A stretch of DNA of 64,000 nucleotides from Thermoflexaceae bacterium (GCA_015075555.1 JABTUD010000002.1:806001-870000), one strand, 5' to 3'. Positions 14,261-24,094 are shown, counted from the stretch's first letter. Notes: generated from the letters alone by a model not told the origin. Numbers and translations: made by a program.

Positions 14261-16936
14261 CTATGGCGCCGGCCCGGCACCGGCATGGCGTGGCCAGAGC
14301 GTGTCCATGGCGAGGAGCGCCTGTGCGCCAAACCACGAAGCCGCAGCACATGCGAGCGCAAGCCCGGCATTGCCTGCATCAATACGATCGAGCTCCAGCG
14401 CCGCGCGGAAGCCGGGCAGGCCGAGCGCCATCAACATCAGGAGGAGGGAGACGAGGGCGCCGAGCCAGAGGCCCGGCCGGAGAACGCGCACGCGGAGGGC
14501 CGCGAGTGATCGCACATCTATGAAGAATGCCTGGCCGACGAGGCCAAGGGCGAGGGTGGTGAAGACCACTGCCTGGGTCTGCCCGGGAGTTTCATCGGCG
14601 TGGGAGCTGAGCAGGAGAGCGACCAGGCCGGAGCCGGCCACAGCCAGGGCGCGCACCGCGATCTCGGCCCAGGTGGAGCGCGTGAAGAGCTCCGTAGTTG
14701 GCGCCGACGGGCCCACTGGAGCCTCCCGGCCCGTCGAGAGTGCCAGGGCGGGGAAGATGTGGACTACGAGGTTGAGCCAGAGGATCTGGAGCGGGCCCAG
14801 GGCGAGGTCGTCTTCGGCAGCCATCGCCAGGGTGATGAGGAAGATGGTGCCAAAGCTGGCCGTGAGCAGGTAGACGATCGCCTGGCGAAGGTTCCGGGCA
14901 ATGAGCCGGCCTTCGTTGATTCCTTCAACGAGCGACATGAGCCGCCCATCGGCGAGCACGACGTCGGCGGCCTCCATGGCTACATCGGTGGCGCCCGGGC
15001 CGACGGCCACGCCCACATCGGCGGCGCGCAGGGCGGGAGCGTCGTTCACGCCATCCCCGGTCATGGCGACGACCTCACCGCTGTCCTGGAGGGCGGCGAC
15101 GATGGCTTCTTTTGTTTCGTGGCTGGCACGGGCCACGACATCGGCGTGGGGCAGGCTCTCGCCGGGCAGGGTGGCTGCGGAGCCGGCCATTCCCCCTGGA
15201 GAGAGTATGCCTGCCTGCGTTGCCACGTTCTTCGCCGTCTGCAGGTGGTCGCCGGTGACCAGCATGATGCGAATGCCGGCCGCCCGGCAGGCAGCCACAG
15301 CGGCGGCAGCGTCGGAACGAAGGGGGTCCTCCAGGACGACTGCGCCGAGGAGCGCGGGAGGGCCATCGCCGGGCGCCTCCGCAACGGCGAGGACGCGAAA
15401 GCCGTCCGCCGCCAGGTCGCGCACGGAGGCGGCGAGTTCCAGGTTGTCGCGGCCGGTGAGGGTGCGAACCTGTTCGAATGCTCCCTTGATGGCGACCAGA
15501 GAACCGGCAGTACCGTCCTGGTGGCGGGTCCGCATGTAGCGCGTGGCCGATGTGAAAGGTTCGGTGTGGGTGCGTGGGTACCGGGCTTCGAGGGAAGCGG
15601 TGGTGTTGCCGAGCCCCGCAGCGGCGAGGGCGATCGCTCCCTCAGAGGGGTCGCCATGAGAGTGCCAGCCGCGGTCGTCGTCGTGCTCCACCACCGCATC
15701 GCTGCAGAGGGCGGCGACCGTAAGCAGGCGCTCGGCTGCAAGGCGTTCGTCATCAGTGGGAGATCCGCCGTCAACACGCGCGAACGAGGTCGCGACCTGG
15801 CGGCCGCGGACGGTGAGGCTGACTCGCATGCCCTTGCCATCTGCAAGGAGAACCTGGCGGACCACCATCCGGTTCTCGGTGAGGGTGCCGGTCTTGTCGG
15901 TAGCGATAACGGTGGTGGAGCCAAGGGTCTCGACGGCGTCGAGACGCCGGACGAGCACGCGCCGCCCGGCAAGGCGCCGGACAGCGACGGCGAGGGTGGT
16001 GGTTGCCACGGCGGGAAGACCTTCGGGGATTGCGCCGACGGCGAGAGCGACGGACATCTCGGTGATGACGCGGAAGTCGCGGCCCTGCAGGAGGCCGACG
16101 GCGACGATAGCGAGACAGAGCGCGAGGAACGCGGCGACGAGCCGGTTGCCAAGGACCTCGAGCCGGTCTTCAAGCGGGGTCGAGCGGCGGCGCACGTCAC
16201 GCATGGCGGTGAAGATCGAGCCCAGGGTGGTGGCGCTCCCGGTAGCGACGACGAGGGCGAAGCCGCTTCCCGCCACCACAGTGGCGCCGGCGAAGAGAGC
16301 GGAAGCGGGGGTGGCGTTGTCGGCGCTGGAGTCGGCACCCTCGGTCTTGGCGACGGCCACGGGCTCGCCGGTGAGGATGGACTCGTTGACGAGGAGGCCC
16401 CGGCTTTCGATCAGGCGGGCATCAGCGGGAATGGAGCGGCCCTCGGCAACCGCGATGACGTCCCCGGGAACGACATCGGAGGCGGCCACCTCTTCGTGGA
16501 GGCCATCGCGGACGACCTCGGCGCGGAGGGCGGTCAGCTTCTGGAGAGCGGCGATGGCGCGCTCGGAACGGAATTCGTTGACGAAGCCGAACCCCCCGGA
16601 AACGAGCACCGTGACCCCGATGGCAATGGCGTTGAGCCATTCGCCGAGAACAAGCGAAAGGGCGGTAGCGAAGATGAGGAGGAGGATGAGCTTGTTGATG
16701 AACTGGCGAAGGAGGACCGCGTACCACCCGGGGCGCACGATGGGGGCGGGATCGTTCGGGCCGAAGTGGGCAAGCCTGCGGGCGGCCTCTTCGGAGGAGA
16801 GGCCGCGCTCGGCGTCGGAATGGAGGCTCGCAACGAGTTCCGGGAAGGGCATCGAAGCAAGCGCATCGATGCGGCCCTGGGGAGGGAACGGGGGAGCCGG
16901 AGACGCACCTGACACTGTCCGACTATAGCCGACCAT
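14261..16936 (-). CDS. P-type cation-transporting ATPase (P2 type, PacL/PMR1-like)
   Basis: An 891-residue membrane pump. The N-terminal cation-ATPase domain holds GLSSEEAARRLAHFGPND, then TM1-2. The actuator domain contains the TGEPV dephosphorylation motif. The PEGLPAVATTTLAVAVRRL segment in TM4 is the Ca2+/Na+-type ion-binding signature. The phosphorylation site is DKTGTLT near residue 345, and the hinge is TGDGVNDAPALRAADVGVAVG. Six more hydrophobic segments lie at the C-terminus. The full set of catalytic motifs is intact. The PEGLP signature and length favour Ca2+ (or Mn2+/Na+) export over heavy-metal transport. It is followed on the same strand by the M23 peptidase. Confidence 0.93.
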   Translation of the reverse strand: MVGYSRTVSGASPAPPFPPQGRIDALASMPFPELVASLHSDAERGLSSEEAARRLAHFGPNDPAPIVRPGWYAVLLRQFINKLILLLIFATALSLVLGEWLNAIAIGVTVLVSGGFGFVNEFRSERAIAALQKLTALRAEVVRDGLHEEVAASDVVPGDVIAVAEGRSIPADARLIESRGLLVNESILTGEPVAVAKTEGADSSADNATPASALFAGATVVAGSGFALVVATGSATTLGSIFTAMRDVRRRSTPLEDRLEVLGNRLVAAFLALCLAIVAVGLLQGRDFRVITEMSVALAVGAIPEGLPAVATTTLAVAVRRLAGRRVLVRRLDAVETLGSTTVIATDKTGTLTENRMVVRQVLLADGKGMRVSLTVRGRQVATSFARVDGGSPTDDERLAAERLLTVAALCSDAVVEHDDDRGWHSHGDPSEGAIALAAAGLGNTTASLEARYPRTHTEPFTSATRYMRTRHQDGTAGSLVAIKGAFEQVRTLTGRDNLELAASVRDLAADGFRVLAVAEAPGDGPPALLGAVVLEDPLRSDAAAAVAACRAAGIRIMLVTGDHLQTAKNVATQAGILSPGGMAGSAATLPGESLPHADVVARASHETKEAIVAALQDSGEVVAMTGDGVNDAPALRAADVGVAVGPGATDVAMEAADVVLADGRLMSLVEGINEGRLIARNLRQAIVYLLTASFGTIFLITLAMAAEDDLALGPLQILWLNLVVHIFPALALSTGREAPVGPSAPTTELFTRSTWAEIAVRALAVAGSGLVALLLSSHADETPGQTQAVVFTTLALGLVGQAFFIDVRSLAALRVRVLRPGLWLGALVSLLLMLMALGLPGFRAALELDRIDAGNAGLALACAAASWFGAQALLAMDTLWPRHAGAGPAP

Positions 16937-17156
16937 CGCTTGCTGAATCCTTAGGCCTGGGGCCGCGCACGCATCAGCACCGGCTAATGCCGGGAGTGCG
17001 GACCGGCTGTCGGGTCGGGGTCAGCGGCTGTTCGGCGCCAGCGGCAACAGGTGGACAACTGGCCGGCTGGATGGGCGCGAGGAGGGATGGCGGCTCACTC
17101 GTTCGCGCAGAAAGCACCTGCTACGATTCCCCTGCCACGAGAAACGGGGGGCCGTC

Positions 17157-17714
17157 ATGCAGCGCGACGAGGCGTGGAAGATCTTGAAGGAGTACGCGCG
17201 CGAGGAGCGTACCCTCAAGCATGGCATCGCTGTGGAAGCGGTGATGCAGGCGTACGCCCGCGAGCTGCGCGAGGATGAGGAGAAGTGGGGCATCGTCGGG
17301 CTGCTGCATGACTTCGACTGGGAGATCCACCCCACAGAGGACCTGCATCCGAAGGAGGGGTCGAAGATCCTTGCCGCGCGGGGAGTGCCGGAGGAGATCC
17401 GCTACGCGATCCTGTGCCATGCTCCGTTCCTGGGGATGGAGTACACATCGAAGATGGACCGGGCGATCTACGCCTGTGACGAGCTTTCGGGCTTTGTGAT
17501 TGCCTGCACGCTGGTGAAGCCCGACCGGTCGCTATCTTCCATCGAGCCGGCTTCGGTGCGGAAGAAGATGAAAGACAGGGCATTCGCGCGGGCGGTGAAC
17601 CGGGACGACCTGGTGAAAGGCGCGGCCGACCTGGGAGTGGACCTTGACCAGCACATCCGGTTCGTGGCCGAAGCGCTGAAGCCGGTGGCGAGCCAGCTTG
17701 GCATCAATCCCTAA
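17157..17714 (+). CDS. HD-domain phosphohydrolase-like protein
   Basis: A 185-residue cytosolic HD-superfamily protein. The metal-site residues are visible as H23 (LKHGIAVEA), the HD pair in GLLHDFDWE and a later His/Asp set (CHAPFLG; IYACDELSG). Small stand-alone HD proteins hydrolyse phosphate esters of nucleotides or act as metal-dependent phosphatases, but no substrate can be named. It sits 44 bp upstream of glpX on the same strand and may be co-transcribed with it. The 220-bp gap before it shows no recognisable feature. Confidence 0.85.
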   Translation: MQRDEAWKILKEYAREERTLKHGIAVEAVMQAYARELREDEEKWGIVGLLHDFDWEIHPTEDLHPKEGSKILAARGVPEEIRYAILCHAPFLGMEYTSKMDRAIYACDELSGFVIACTLVKPDRSLSSIEPASVRKKMKDRAFARAVNRDDLVKGAADLGVDLDQHIRFVAEALKPVASQLGINP

Positions 17715-17758
17715 CCGCCCGGGGGCCGGGCCGCCGCACAGATAGAACGGAGCACAGC

Positions 17759-18751
17759 ATGAGAAACGAGCAGGTACCAGACAGGAACATCGCCATGGAG
17801 CTGGTGCGAACGACGGAGGCGGCGTCGCTGGCGGCAGCGCGCTGGATGGGCCGTGGCGACAAGAACGGCGCCGATGGGGCGGCCGTCGACGCCATGCGCA
17901 TGATGCTCGACACGGTCGATATGGATGGGCTCATCGTGATCGGGGAGGGAGAGAAGGACGAAGCGCCGATGCTCTACAACGGGGAGCGCGTGGGCAACGG
18001 GCGGGGGCCGCAGGTGGACGTGGCAGTGGACCCCATCGATGGAACGCGGCTCCTTTCGCTGGGACGGCCGAACGCGCTGAGCGTGGTGGCGGTAGCCCCG
18101 CGAGGTACGATGTTCAATCCGCGCGACATCTTCTACATGGATAAGATCGCCGTCGGGCCCGAGGCGCGCGGGATGATTGACATCTCCGCTCCCGTAGGCT
18201 GGAACATCGACCAGGTAGCGCGCGCCAAGGGAATCGCCGTGAACGAGGTCACGGTAGTGGTGCTCGACCGCGACCGGAACACGGAGATCGTGGACGCGAT
18301 TCGCGAGACGCAGGCCCGTATCCGCTTCATCACCGACGGCGACGTGGCGGGGGCAATCATGGCGGCGATGGCAGGGACGGGCGTCGACATGCTGCTCGGG
18401 ATTGGGGGATCGCCGGAGGGGGTGGTGTCGGCCTGCGCCATCAAGTCGCTTGAAGGGGATATGCAGGGGCGGCTCTGGCCACGCAATGACGACGACCGCC
18501 GCCTCGCCTCCGAAAGGGGGCTGGACCTCGACCGGGTGCTGACGCTTGACGACCTGGTATCGAGCGATGACGTGTTCTTCGCTGCGTCGGGGATTACGAC
18601 GGGCGACCTGCTCAAGGGGGTCGAGTACGTGCCGGGTGGCGCCACAAGCGAGTCGCTGGTCATGCGTGGACGGACGGGCACGATCAGGCGCATCCAGACC
18701 GAGCATCACTGGCGCAAGCTCGAAAGGATCAGCGGCGGGCGCTACACGTAA
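17759..18751 (+). CDS. glpX: Class II fructose-1,6-bisphosphatase
   Basis: A 330-residue GlpX-type phosphatase of gluconeogenesis, removing the C1 phosphate of fructose 1,6-bisphosphate in a metal-dependent reaction. The metal and substrate motifs are intact: IGEGEKDEAPML, VAVDPIDGTR, the SVVAVAPRG segment, KIAVGP, GIGGSPEGV and the C-terminal ASGITTGDLLKGV with ESLVMR. Length is typical. GGAG lies six bases before the ATG. Some cyanobacterial relatives are bifunctional FBPase/SBPase; nothing here shows that. The 3' end overlaps the convergent membrane-protein gene by 10 bp. Confidence 0.94.
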   Translation: MRNEQVPDRNIAMELVRTTEAASLAAARWMGRGDKNGADGAAVDAMRMMLDTVDMDGLIVIGEGEKDEAPMLYNGERVGNGRGPQVDVAVDPIDGTRLLSLGRPNALSVVAVAPRGTMFNPRDIFYMDKIAVGPEARGMIDISAPVGWNIDQVARAKGIAVNEVTVVVLDRDRNTEIVDAIRETQARIRFITDGDVAGAIMAAMAGTGVDMLLGIGGSPEGVVSACAIKSLEGDMQGRLWPRNDDDRRLASERGLDLDRVLTLDDLVSSDDVFFAASGITTGDLLKGVEYVPGGATSESLVMRGRTGTIRRIQTEHHWRKLERISGGRYT

Positions 18752-19986
18752 CCGGCGCGCCTGCGGAAGTGCGCCACCGCCAGGTACGCGACAGCTGCGG
18801 ACGCGATAGAGCCAACCTGCAGGGCGGGGGCAAGCCCATAGCTGCCGCTTGAGACCAGTCGAGCTCCGAAGAGACCCAGTCCCAGGACCAGGGCGGCCCC
18901 TGCGACTGCGCTGCGGGGACCAAACGAGACTGCTCCCGCGGCCGCTATCCAGAGGAGCACAGGGGCAGCGAGCACGAGCAGCCGCTCGGTATCAGTGGCG
19001 AAGAAGAGCTGGGCGTACACAAGAACGTTGAAGGGCAGGAGGCGCAGCGCAAGCAGCGGCCTTCGCCATGCTCCCACGAGGGCAAGGAGCGGTAGGGCGA
19101 TTCCGAACGGACGTGTGGTGTACGACCAGAAGTCCCCGGGTTCGAAGTCCAGGACTCGCTGTTCGTAGCCGATGTCGCGGGCGAGCGAGACGTAGTTGTA
19201 GTCGGGGAAGATCTCGGGAAACCGGCTGATGTGCGAAGGAAGCGTGGCCACATAGGCGGAGTCGGCGTTGAAGGCGGGGATCCAGAGGCGGATGGCAGCG
19301 GCGATCGCGAGCGCAGGGGCGGCAACGAGCAGGGCACGCCGGGCCGCCGGGCCATCGAGTGGCCGGGTGGCGCGCAGGGTGTAAATCAGCGGGACGGCGA
19401 ACAGGGCACTCTCCTTGGAAGCGGCGCCCGCAGCAAGGCAGCCCGCGAGCAGGAGGTTGTGCTTACCGGGCGCCATCAGCAGGCATGCCGTGGCGAAGGC
19501 GAGGACGGCGGCATCGGGGATCCAGAAGTCAGCGAGGGCGAACTTCGCGCCCCAGCCGAGCGAGAAGAAGATGAGAGTGCCCGAAGCGGCAATCGCTGAC
19601 CCGGCCTGCCAGCGAAGGAGCAGGAACAGGAGGGCGCCCGAAGCCCAGAGGGACACTGCTGTAATCAGGAAGAAGGCCGCCTGGAGGTCGCCGGGGAGGA
19701 CACTGACGAGGGCGGGCACGAGGACTCGCCAGCAGAACGGGGCCAGGTGGAAGTCCAGGGGATTGTTGGCTGCCATCTCGATGTAGAGGTGGCGGTCCCA
19801 GCCGGGGTCGCTGAAGGCCGCGGTACCGCGAGTCTTCAGTTCGGTGGTGGCGAGCAAGGCAAGGAGCGCCGCGAGCGAAAGGGCCCCCGCGAGAACGAAC
19901 CCCGGTATCGAGCCAGCCAAGGGGCGCAGGCGACCCAGGGAGGCCCAAACGCGGGAACAGAGCGGCTTCCTGCACATCGCGCTCAT
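18742..19986 (-). CDS. Polytopic membrane protein, GT-C glycosyltransferase-like
   Basis: A 414-residue membrane protein with roughly nine to eleven hydrophobic helices. A first extracytoplasmic loop between TM1 and TM2 holds DPGWDRHLYIEMA, similar in place and acidity to the catalytic Asp loop of GT-C lipid-sugar-dependent glycosyltransferases. A later loop (about 225-275) contains FPDYNYVSLARDIGYEQ. I see no specific signature, so the glycosyltransferase idea is fold-level inference only. The ATG lies 44 bp from the divergent SH3 lipoprotein start. It converges with glpX, with a 10-bp overlap. Confidence 0.75.
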   Translation of the reverse strand: MSAMCRKPLCSRVWASLGRLRPLAGSIPGFVLAGALSLAALLALLATTELKTRGTAAFSDPGWDRHLYIEMAANNPLDFHLAPFCWRVLVPALVSVLPGDLQAAFFLITAVSLWASGALLFLLLRWQAGSAIAASGTLIFFSLGWGAKFALADFWIPDAAVLAFATACLLMAPGKHNLLLAGCLAAGAASKESALFAVPLIYTLRATRPLDGPAARRALLVAAPALAIAAAIRLWIPAFNADSAYVATLPSHISRFPEIFPDYNYVSLARDIGYEQRVLDFEPGDFWSYTTRPFGIALPLLALVGAWRRPLLALRLLPFNVLVYAQLFFATDTERLLVLAAPVLLWIAAAGAVSFGPRSAVAGAALVLGLGLFGARLVSSGSYGLAPALQVGSIASAAVAYLAVAHFRRRAGYV

Positions 19987-20030
19987 TGTGAAACGTTGGA
20001 GGGCTATACTCCCCGCGAGGAGCAGGCACG

Positions 20031-20765
20031 TTGGGACGGCCGATCATCCTTCGCCTTTTGGCGCCGGGCCTGTTGGGGGCGCTGCTCCTGCTCGCCCCGG
20101 CATGCGGAGACGATGATGCGGGGAGCCCCACGGGGGCGCCCAAAGGCGATAGCCCCACGCCGGCCGCGACGGCGGCAGCTTCCCCCTCGGCTCCGCCCAC
20201 AGCCACCGCTACCACGCGCGCGCCGACGCCGGCTGACGCCGCTCTCGCGGCCGCAGCCGCGAAGTACAACGCTCTCATCCGCCCGGCCACGGAGCCGTGT
20301 GCCAGGGACAACCCGAAGGAGCAGCCCTGTGCCTGGCTGTCGTCGCCATCAGTGGCGGCCGAACGGGGAGCGGCCGCCATCGGCGTGGGGGCTGCTTCCG
20401 GGAACGGGGGATTCGTTGCCATCTTCGGGCGAGACAGCGCCGGGGCCTGGGACCTGTGGTTCCCCACGCAGAACCAGAGCTACCACGTGTGGAACCTGCC
20501 AGCTGACATGCTCGTATGCGCCGACGGCGATGGGCTGAATGCGAGAAGGGCGCCCGGCGCGGACGCGCCCATCGTCACGCTGCTAAAGGACCTCACCCGG
20601 GTGCGGGCCGAGGAATTCGTGCTGGCTGCCCCGGCAGCAGGCGCGAAGCCGGGGACGGGCTGGTATCGCATCAGCTCGCCAGTGGAAGGCTGGGCGCACT
20701 CAAGCTTCCTTTCGGACGCAAAGCTCAACGATTGCGCGCTTCGCGATTTCCAGGCAAAGCAATAA
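20031..20765 (+). CDS. Lipoprotein with C-terminal SH3-like domain
   Basis: A 244-residue exported lipoprotein. Residues 1-25 are a signal ending in a lipobox (LLLAPAC), followed by an acidic and Thr/Pro/Ala linker to about 65. A middle region of about 90 residues holds two cysteines (PCARDNPKEQPC). The C-terminus (about 160-235) is a bacterial SH3-type module (DGLNARRAPGADAPIVTLL, GTGWYRISSPVEGWAHSSFL), which usually binds cell-wall components. The start is TTG, supported by GCGAGGAGCAGG upstream and by a TATACT -10-like hexamer at 20005-20010. Binding target unknown. Confidence 0.82.
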   Translation: MGRPIILRLLAPGLLGALLLLAPACGDDDAGSPTGAPKGDSPTPAATAAASPSAPPTATATTRAPTPADAALAAAAAKYNALIRPATEPCARDNPKEQPCAWLSSPSVAAERGAAAIGVGAASGNGGFVAIFGRDSAGAWDLWFPTQNQSYHVWNLPADMLVCADGDGLNARRAPGADAPIVTLLKDLTRVRAEEFVLAAPAAGAKPGTGWYRISSPVEGWAHSSFLSDAKLNDCALRDFQAKQ

Positions 20766-20818
20766 GGCGGCCCGAAATCTATACTCGGGCATGCGCAACC
20801 GCGCATGGGGAGACCAGA

Positions 20819-21643
20819 GTGAGTGACGTGCTTGAGATTCGCGACGCCGGGCGTGTTCGCACCATCCGCATGAACCGGCCGGAAGCCCTGAACGCCCTTT
20901 CTGACGAGCTGGCGTGGGGAATAGTGGGGGCGGTGGACGAAGCCATCAACGATGACTCGGTCTGGGTGATTGCCATCACCGGCGCGGGGAGGGCGTTCTG
21001 CGCCGGGCTGGACCTGAAGCAGAACCTGAGCGGTGTCCTGGACGTGAAAGAGAAGGTCAACCACTCGCCTCTTTCGGAACAGGGCCTGTTCCTGGACGAC
21101 ATGGCGTGGATCAGCCGATTCCTCACCATTCTGCGCCAGAAGTGCGACAAGCCAGTCGTGGCCGGCATTAACGGCGTGGCTGTGGGCGGAGGGCTCTCGC
21201 TGGCGCTGGCGTGCGACATCCGGCTAATGGCAAAGAGCGCGCGCATCATGGCGGGGTATCCGCGCATCGGCGGGTCGCCAGACGGAGGGATGAGCTTCAC
21301 GCTGCCGCAGGCGATTGGCTACGAGCAGGCGATGCGTTTCCTGCTGGAGAACCGCTCGGTCGATGCAGACGAGGCGTTGCGGCTTGGCCTGGTCGGCGAG
21401 GTGGTGGAGGACGAGCGCTTTGGAGAGCGCCTGGCGGAGTATTGCGCCCAGCTGGCGAAGGTCTCACCGGTGACGGCACGGCTCACCAAGCGCGACCTGG
21501 TGAAGGCAACCACGGCGATCGACCTCGAAGCGCAGCTCCGCCTGGAGATTTCGAACATCCGGAAGTCGCTGGGAAGCGAGGACGGACGCGAGGCGCAGCG
21601 GGCCTTCTTCGAAAAGCGCGAGGCTACCTTCCGGGGGCGATAG
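20819..21643 (+). CDS. Enoyl-CoA hydratase/isomerase family protein
   Basis: A 274-residue crotonase-fold enzyme acting on a CoA thioester. Oxyanion-hole motifs are present: GAGRAFCAGLDLKQN and GVAVGGGLSLALACDIRLM. The second catalytic region reads YPRIGGSPDGGMSFTLPQAIG. The usual hydratase Glu pair is not clearly conserved (GSPDG in place of the classical E), so isomerase, hydrolase or decarboxylase chemistry is possible. The start is GTG with GGGGAGA upstream. It is 3 bp from the stop of the convergent CoA-transferase gene, and a second crotonase follows beyond it, which suggests a shared acyl-CoA pathway. Confidence 0.88.
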   Translation: MSDVLEIRDAGRVRTIRMNRPEALNALSDELAWGIVGAVDEAINDDSVWVIAITGAGRAFCAGLDLKQNLSGVLDVKEKVNHSPLSEQGLFLDDMAWISRFLTILRQKCDKPVVAGINGVAVGGGLSLALACDIRLMAKSARIMAGYPRIGGSPDGGMSFTLPQAIGYEQAMRFLLENRSVDADEALRLGLVGEVVEDERFGERLAEYCAQLAKVSPVTARLTKRDLVKATTAIDLEAQLRLEISNIRKSLGSEDGREAQRAFFEKREATFRGR

Positions 21644-21646
21644 CCG

Positions 21647-24094
21647 CTATTCGAGCGCGCCCGCCCCGGCGAGGACGGCGATGCGCTCATCGTCGTAGCC
21701 GAGGATCTCGCGGAGCACGGTCTCGTTGCCGGCGCCGAAAGTGGGGGCGGACCTTGTGACGCGCGCCGGCGTGCGCGAGAGCCTGAAGCGGGAACCTTCG
21801 ACCGTCGCTGTGCCGAGCAGGGGATGGGGAAGCGAGAAGTAGTGCCCGCGGTGCTGCAACTGCGGGTCGGCGTAGCATTCGGCGCCGTTCTGGACGGCGT
21901 GTGCGGGCACACCGCGAGCCTGGAGGAGCCGCTCGCACTCGGCCATGTCGCGTGAGCGTGTCCAGGCAGAGACGGCATCGTCAAGGTCGCGGCGGCGGGC
22001 GAGCCGGCCCCCGGCGGAGGTGAGGGCGGGGTCGGCGGCGAGGTCGGCGCGGCCGATGACGGAGCAAAGCGCGCGCCACTGGGCATCGGTGGCGGTGGCG
22101 ATCGCCACCCAGCGGTCTTCCCCGGCAGCCGGGTAGACGCCATGGGGGGCCATGTCGAGGTCGTCGTTGCCCATTCCGCGGAAGATGCGCCCGTTGACCG
22201 AGTAATCGAGGATGGCTGGGGCGAGGAAATGCCCGGAGGCTTCGGCCTGGGCGAAATCGATGTGCTGCCCCGTGCCGGTTCGGTGGCGGTGGTCGAGCGC
22301 GGCCAGCAGCGCCGGGAGTGCAAATCGCGGGGAGATGAAGTCTGTGTATGCCGAGAACGGGCCGGCCGGAGGACGATCGGGCCAGCCGGTGACATCGAAG
22401 AAGCCGGCGTAGGCGGCGGCGAGGTTGCCGTAGCCGGCAAACGAGGCCAGGGGACCAGTCTGCCCCATGAGGCAGCTGCTGAACATGATGATCCCCGGGT
22501 TGACTTCGCGCAGGGCCTCGTAGTGGAGGCCCCAGGCGCGCATGGCGCGGGGCGTGAAGGACTCGCAAACGACATCGGCCCAGCGAACGAGGTCGAGGAA
22601 CACTTCGCGCCCTTCGGGCTTGCCCAGGTCGAGGGTCATGCCCAGCTTCCCGGCGTTCATGTTCTGGTAGAGTGCCGAATTCTCCGCCCCCGGGGTTCCA
22701 TTGTGGAAGGGCTGGATGGTGCGGCCGGTGTCGATACGGGTGGTGGACTCGATCCGCACGACTGTCGCGCCGTAGTCGACGAGAGCGCGGGTCACGATGG
22801 GGCCTGCCACAACCCACATGAGGTCGACGATCCTGACGCCATGGAGCGGCCCGGGGCCGGGGGCGGGGGTGGCGGCCACAGCAGCCGCCACAGGACGTCG
22901 CGCTGGCTCAGAGAGGACCTCGACGGTGTGCTCGCCGAGCCGGGGTGCGCGGCGCGCGGTCCGCAGGGGCGTGGCGCCGAACTTCGCCCATGCGCCGGGG
23001 GCCTTGATGGCGGCACCCGTCTCCGGATGGGTGAAGGTTTGCCAGTAGTCCCTGCTGGCGAGCTGTTCGCTTTCGAAGACGTCTCGAACGTCGCTTGCAG
23101 GGGCGATGAGCAGGCGGCGCTTCATTGCCTCGCCCACGAGCTCGGCCTTGGTCTTCGTCTTCGTGAATTCTTCTATTACGAGCTTGATGCGCTCGTACTC
23201 GCTGATCGGTTCCTTACCGCCAAGGAGCAACAGGGTGTAGTTCATCCAGTCCTTGTCACGGGTTGCTTCGTCGCAGAAGCCCTCCTCGAAGACCCATTCC
23301 ATGAAGCGGCGGGTGAATGGGCCGACGGCGCTACCGAAGAGGAAGGAGATGGAGACATAGCCGTCCTTTGCGGGCCAGAGAAGGCGGATGTTGAGGGGGC
23401 CGACCTTGAGGCCACCGCCCATGCGGCGGGCATCGGTCTCGCCAATGGCAGGGGCGAGCACGTATGACATGGTCGCCTGGGCAGTTGAGACCTGTGCGGA
23501 GATATCGACGTGCTGGCCGCGCCCTGACCGCAGCCGTTCGAAGTGCGCGATAAGCGCGCCACCGGCAGCATCGCCACCGGCCATCAGGTAGCCCTGGGGA
23601 ACGCTCACGCGCAGCGGGGGGCGGTCGTCGTCGCCGGTGACGGCGAGGGGCCCGCCCGCCGCAAGGGTGATGAGATCCGTGGCAGCATAGGCGGCCTTCG
23701 GGCCGTCCTGTCCAAAGGGCGACACGGATACGTAGACGAGCGAAGGGTTGAGAGCCGCGAGATCGGCATAGCCGAGTCCCAGGGAGGCCATCCGGCCGGG
23801 CGCGGCGGATTCGATGAGGAAGTCGGCGCCCGCGGCCAGGCGGCGAAGCTGTTCGCGGCCGCCTTCAGTCTCGAGGTCGAGGACGACGCTCCGCTTGCCC
23901 CGCGCGTAGGACCACCACCAGAAAGAGCGCTCGGGGTCGCGGCGGTCGCCCTCGAAAGGGCCGCGCTGCCGGGCCGATGAGCCGCCGGGCGGTTCCACGG
24001 CGATGACATCGGCGCCGAGGTCGGCGAGGACCTGGCCGCCGAGCATGCCAGGCTCGTCCGCCAGGTCGAGGACGCGGTAGGGCGAGAGAGGCAT
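21647..24094 (-). CDS. Double-length CaiB/BaiF (family III) CoA-transferase
   Basis: An 815-residue protein made of two tandem family III CoA-transferase domains (about 1-390 and 415-800) joined by an Ala/Pro linker. Each has an N-terminal Rossmann-like start (VLDLADEPGMLGGQVLADLGADV; GVRIVDLMWVVAGPIV) and a GQHVDIS / GQHIDFA segment. In family III enzymes the catalytic Asp lies 24 residues before the GQ. The second domain has it (FSAYTDFIS), whereas the first has Tyr there (QGYLMAGG, about residue 169). The ATG 24094 has GGAG six bases upstream. The second enoyl-CoA hydratase gene precedes it by 42 bp. The substrate is unknown; succinyl-, carnitine- or oxalyl-type acyl-CoA exchange is the family role. 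Confidence 0.88.
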   Translation of the reverse strand: MPLSPYRVLDLADEPGMLGGQVLADLGADVIAVEPPGGSSARQRGPFEGDRRDPERSFWWWSYARGKRSVVLDLETEGGREQLRRLAAGADFLIESAAPGRMASLGLGYADLAALNPSLVYVSVSPFGQDGPKAAYAATDLITLAAGGPLAVTGDDDRPPLRVSVPQGYLMAGGDAAGGALIAHFERLRSGRGQHVDISAQVSTAQATMSYVLAPAIGETDARRMGGGLKVGPLNIRLLWPAKDGYVSISFLFGSAVGPFTRRFMEWVFEEGFCDEATRDKDWMNYTLLLLGGKEPISEYERIKLVIEEFTKTKTKAELVGEAMKRRLLIAPASDVRDVFESEQLASRDYWQTFTHPETGAAIKAPGAWAKFGATPLRTARRAPRLGEHTVEVLSEPARRPVAAAVAATPAPGPGPLHGVRIVDLMWVVAGPIVTRALVDYGATVVRIESTTRIDTGRTIQPFHNGTPGAENSALYQNMNAGKLGMTLDLGKPEGREVFLDLVRWADVVCESFTPRAMRAWGLHYEALREVNPGIIMFSSCLMGQTGPLASFAGYGNLAAAYAGFFDVTGWPDRPPAGPFSAYTDFISPRFALPALLAALDHRHRTGTGQHIDFAQAEASGHFLAPAILDYSVNGRIFRGMGNDDLDMAPHGVYPAAGEDRWVAIATATDAQWRALCSVIGRADLAADPALTSAGGRLARRRDLDDAVSAWTRSRDMAECERLLQARGVPAHAVQNGAECYADPQLQHRGHYFSLPHPLLGTATVEGSRFRLSRTPARVTRSAPTFGAGNETVLREILGYDDERIAVLAGAGALE

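Noticed and set aside
14600-16912. A 770-codon forward frame opposite the P-type ATPase
   Set aside because: It is antisense to a gene with all P-type catalytic motifs and is rich in Gly/Asp without domain structure.
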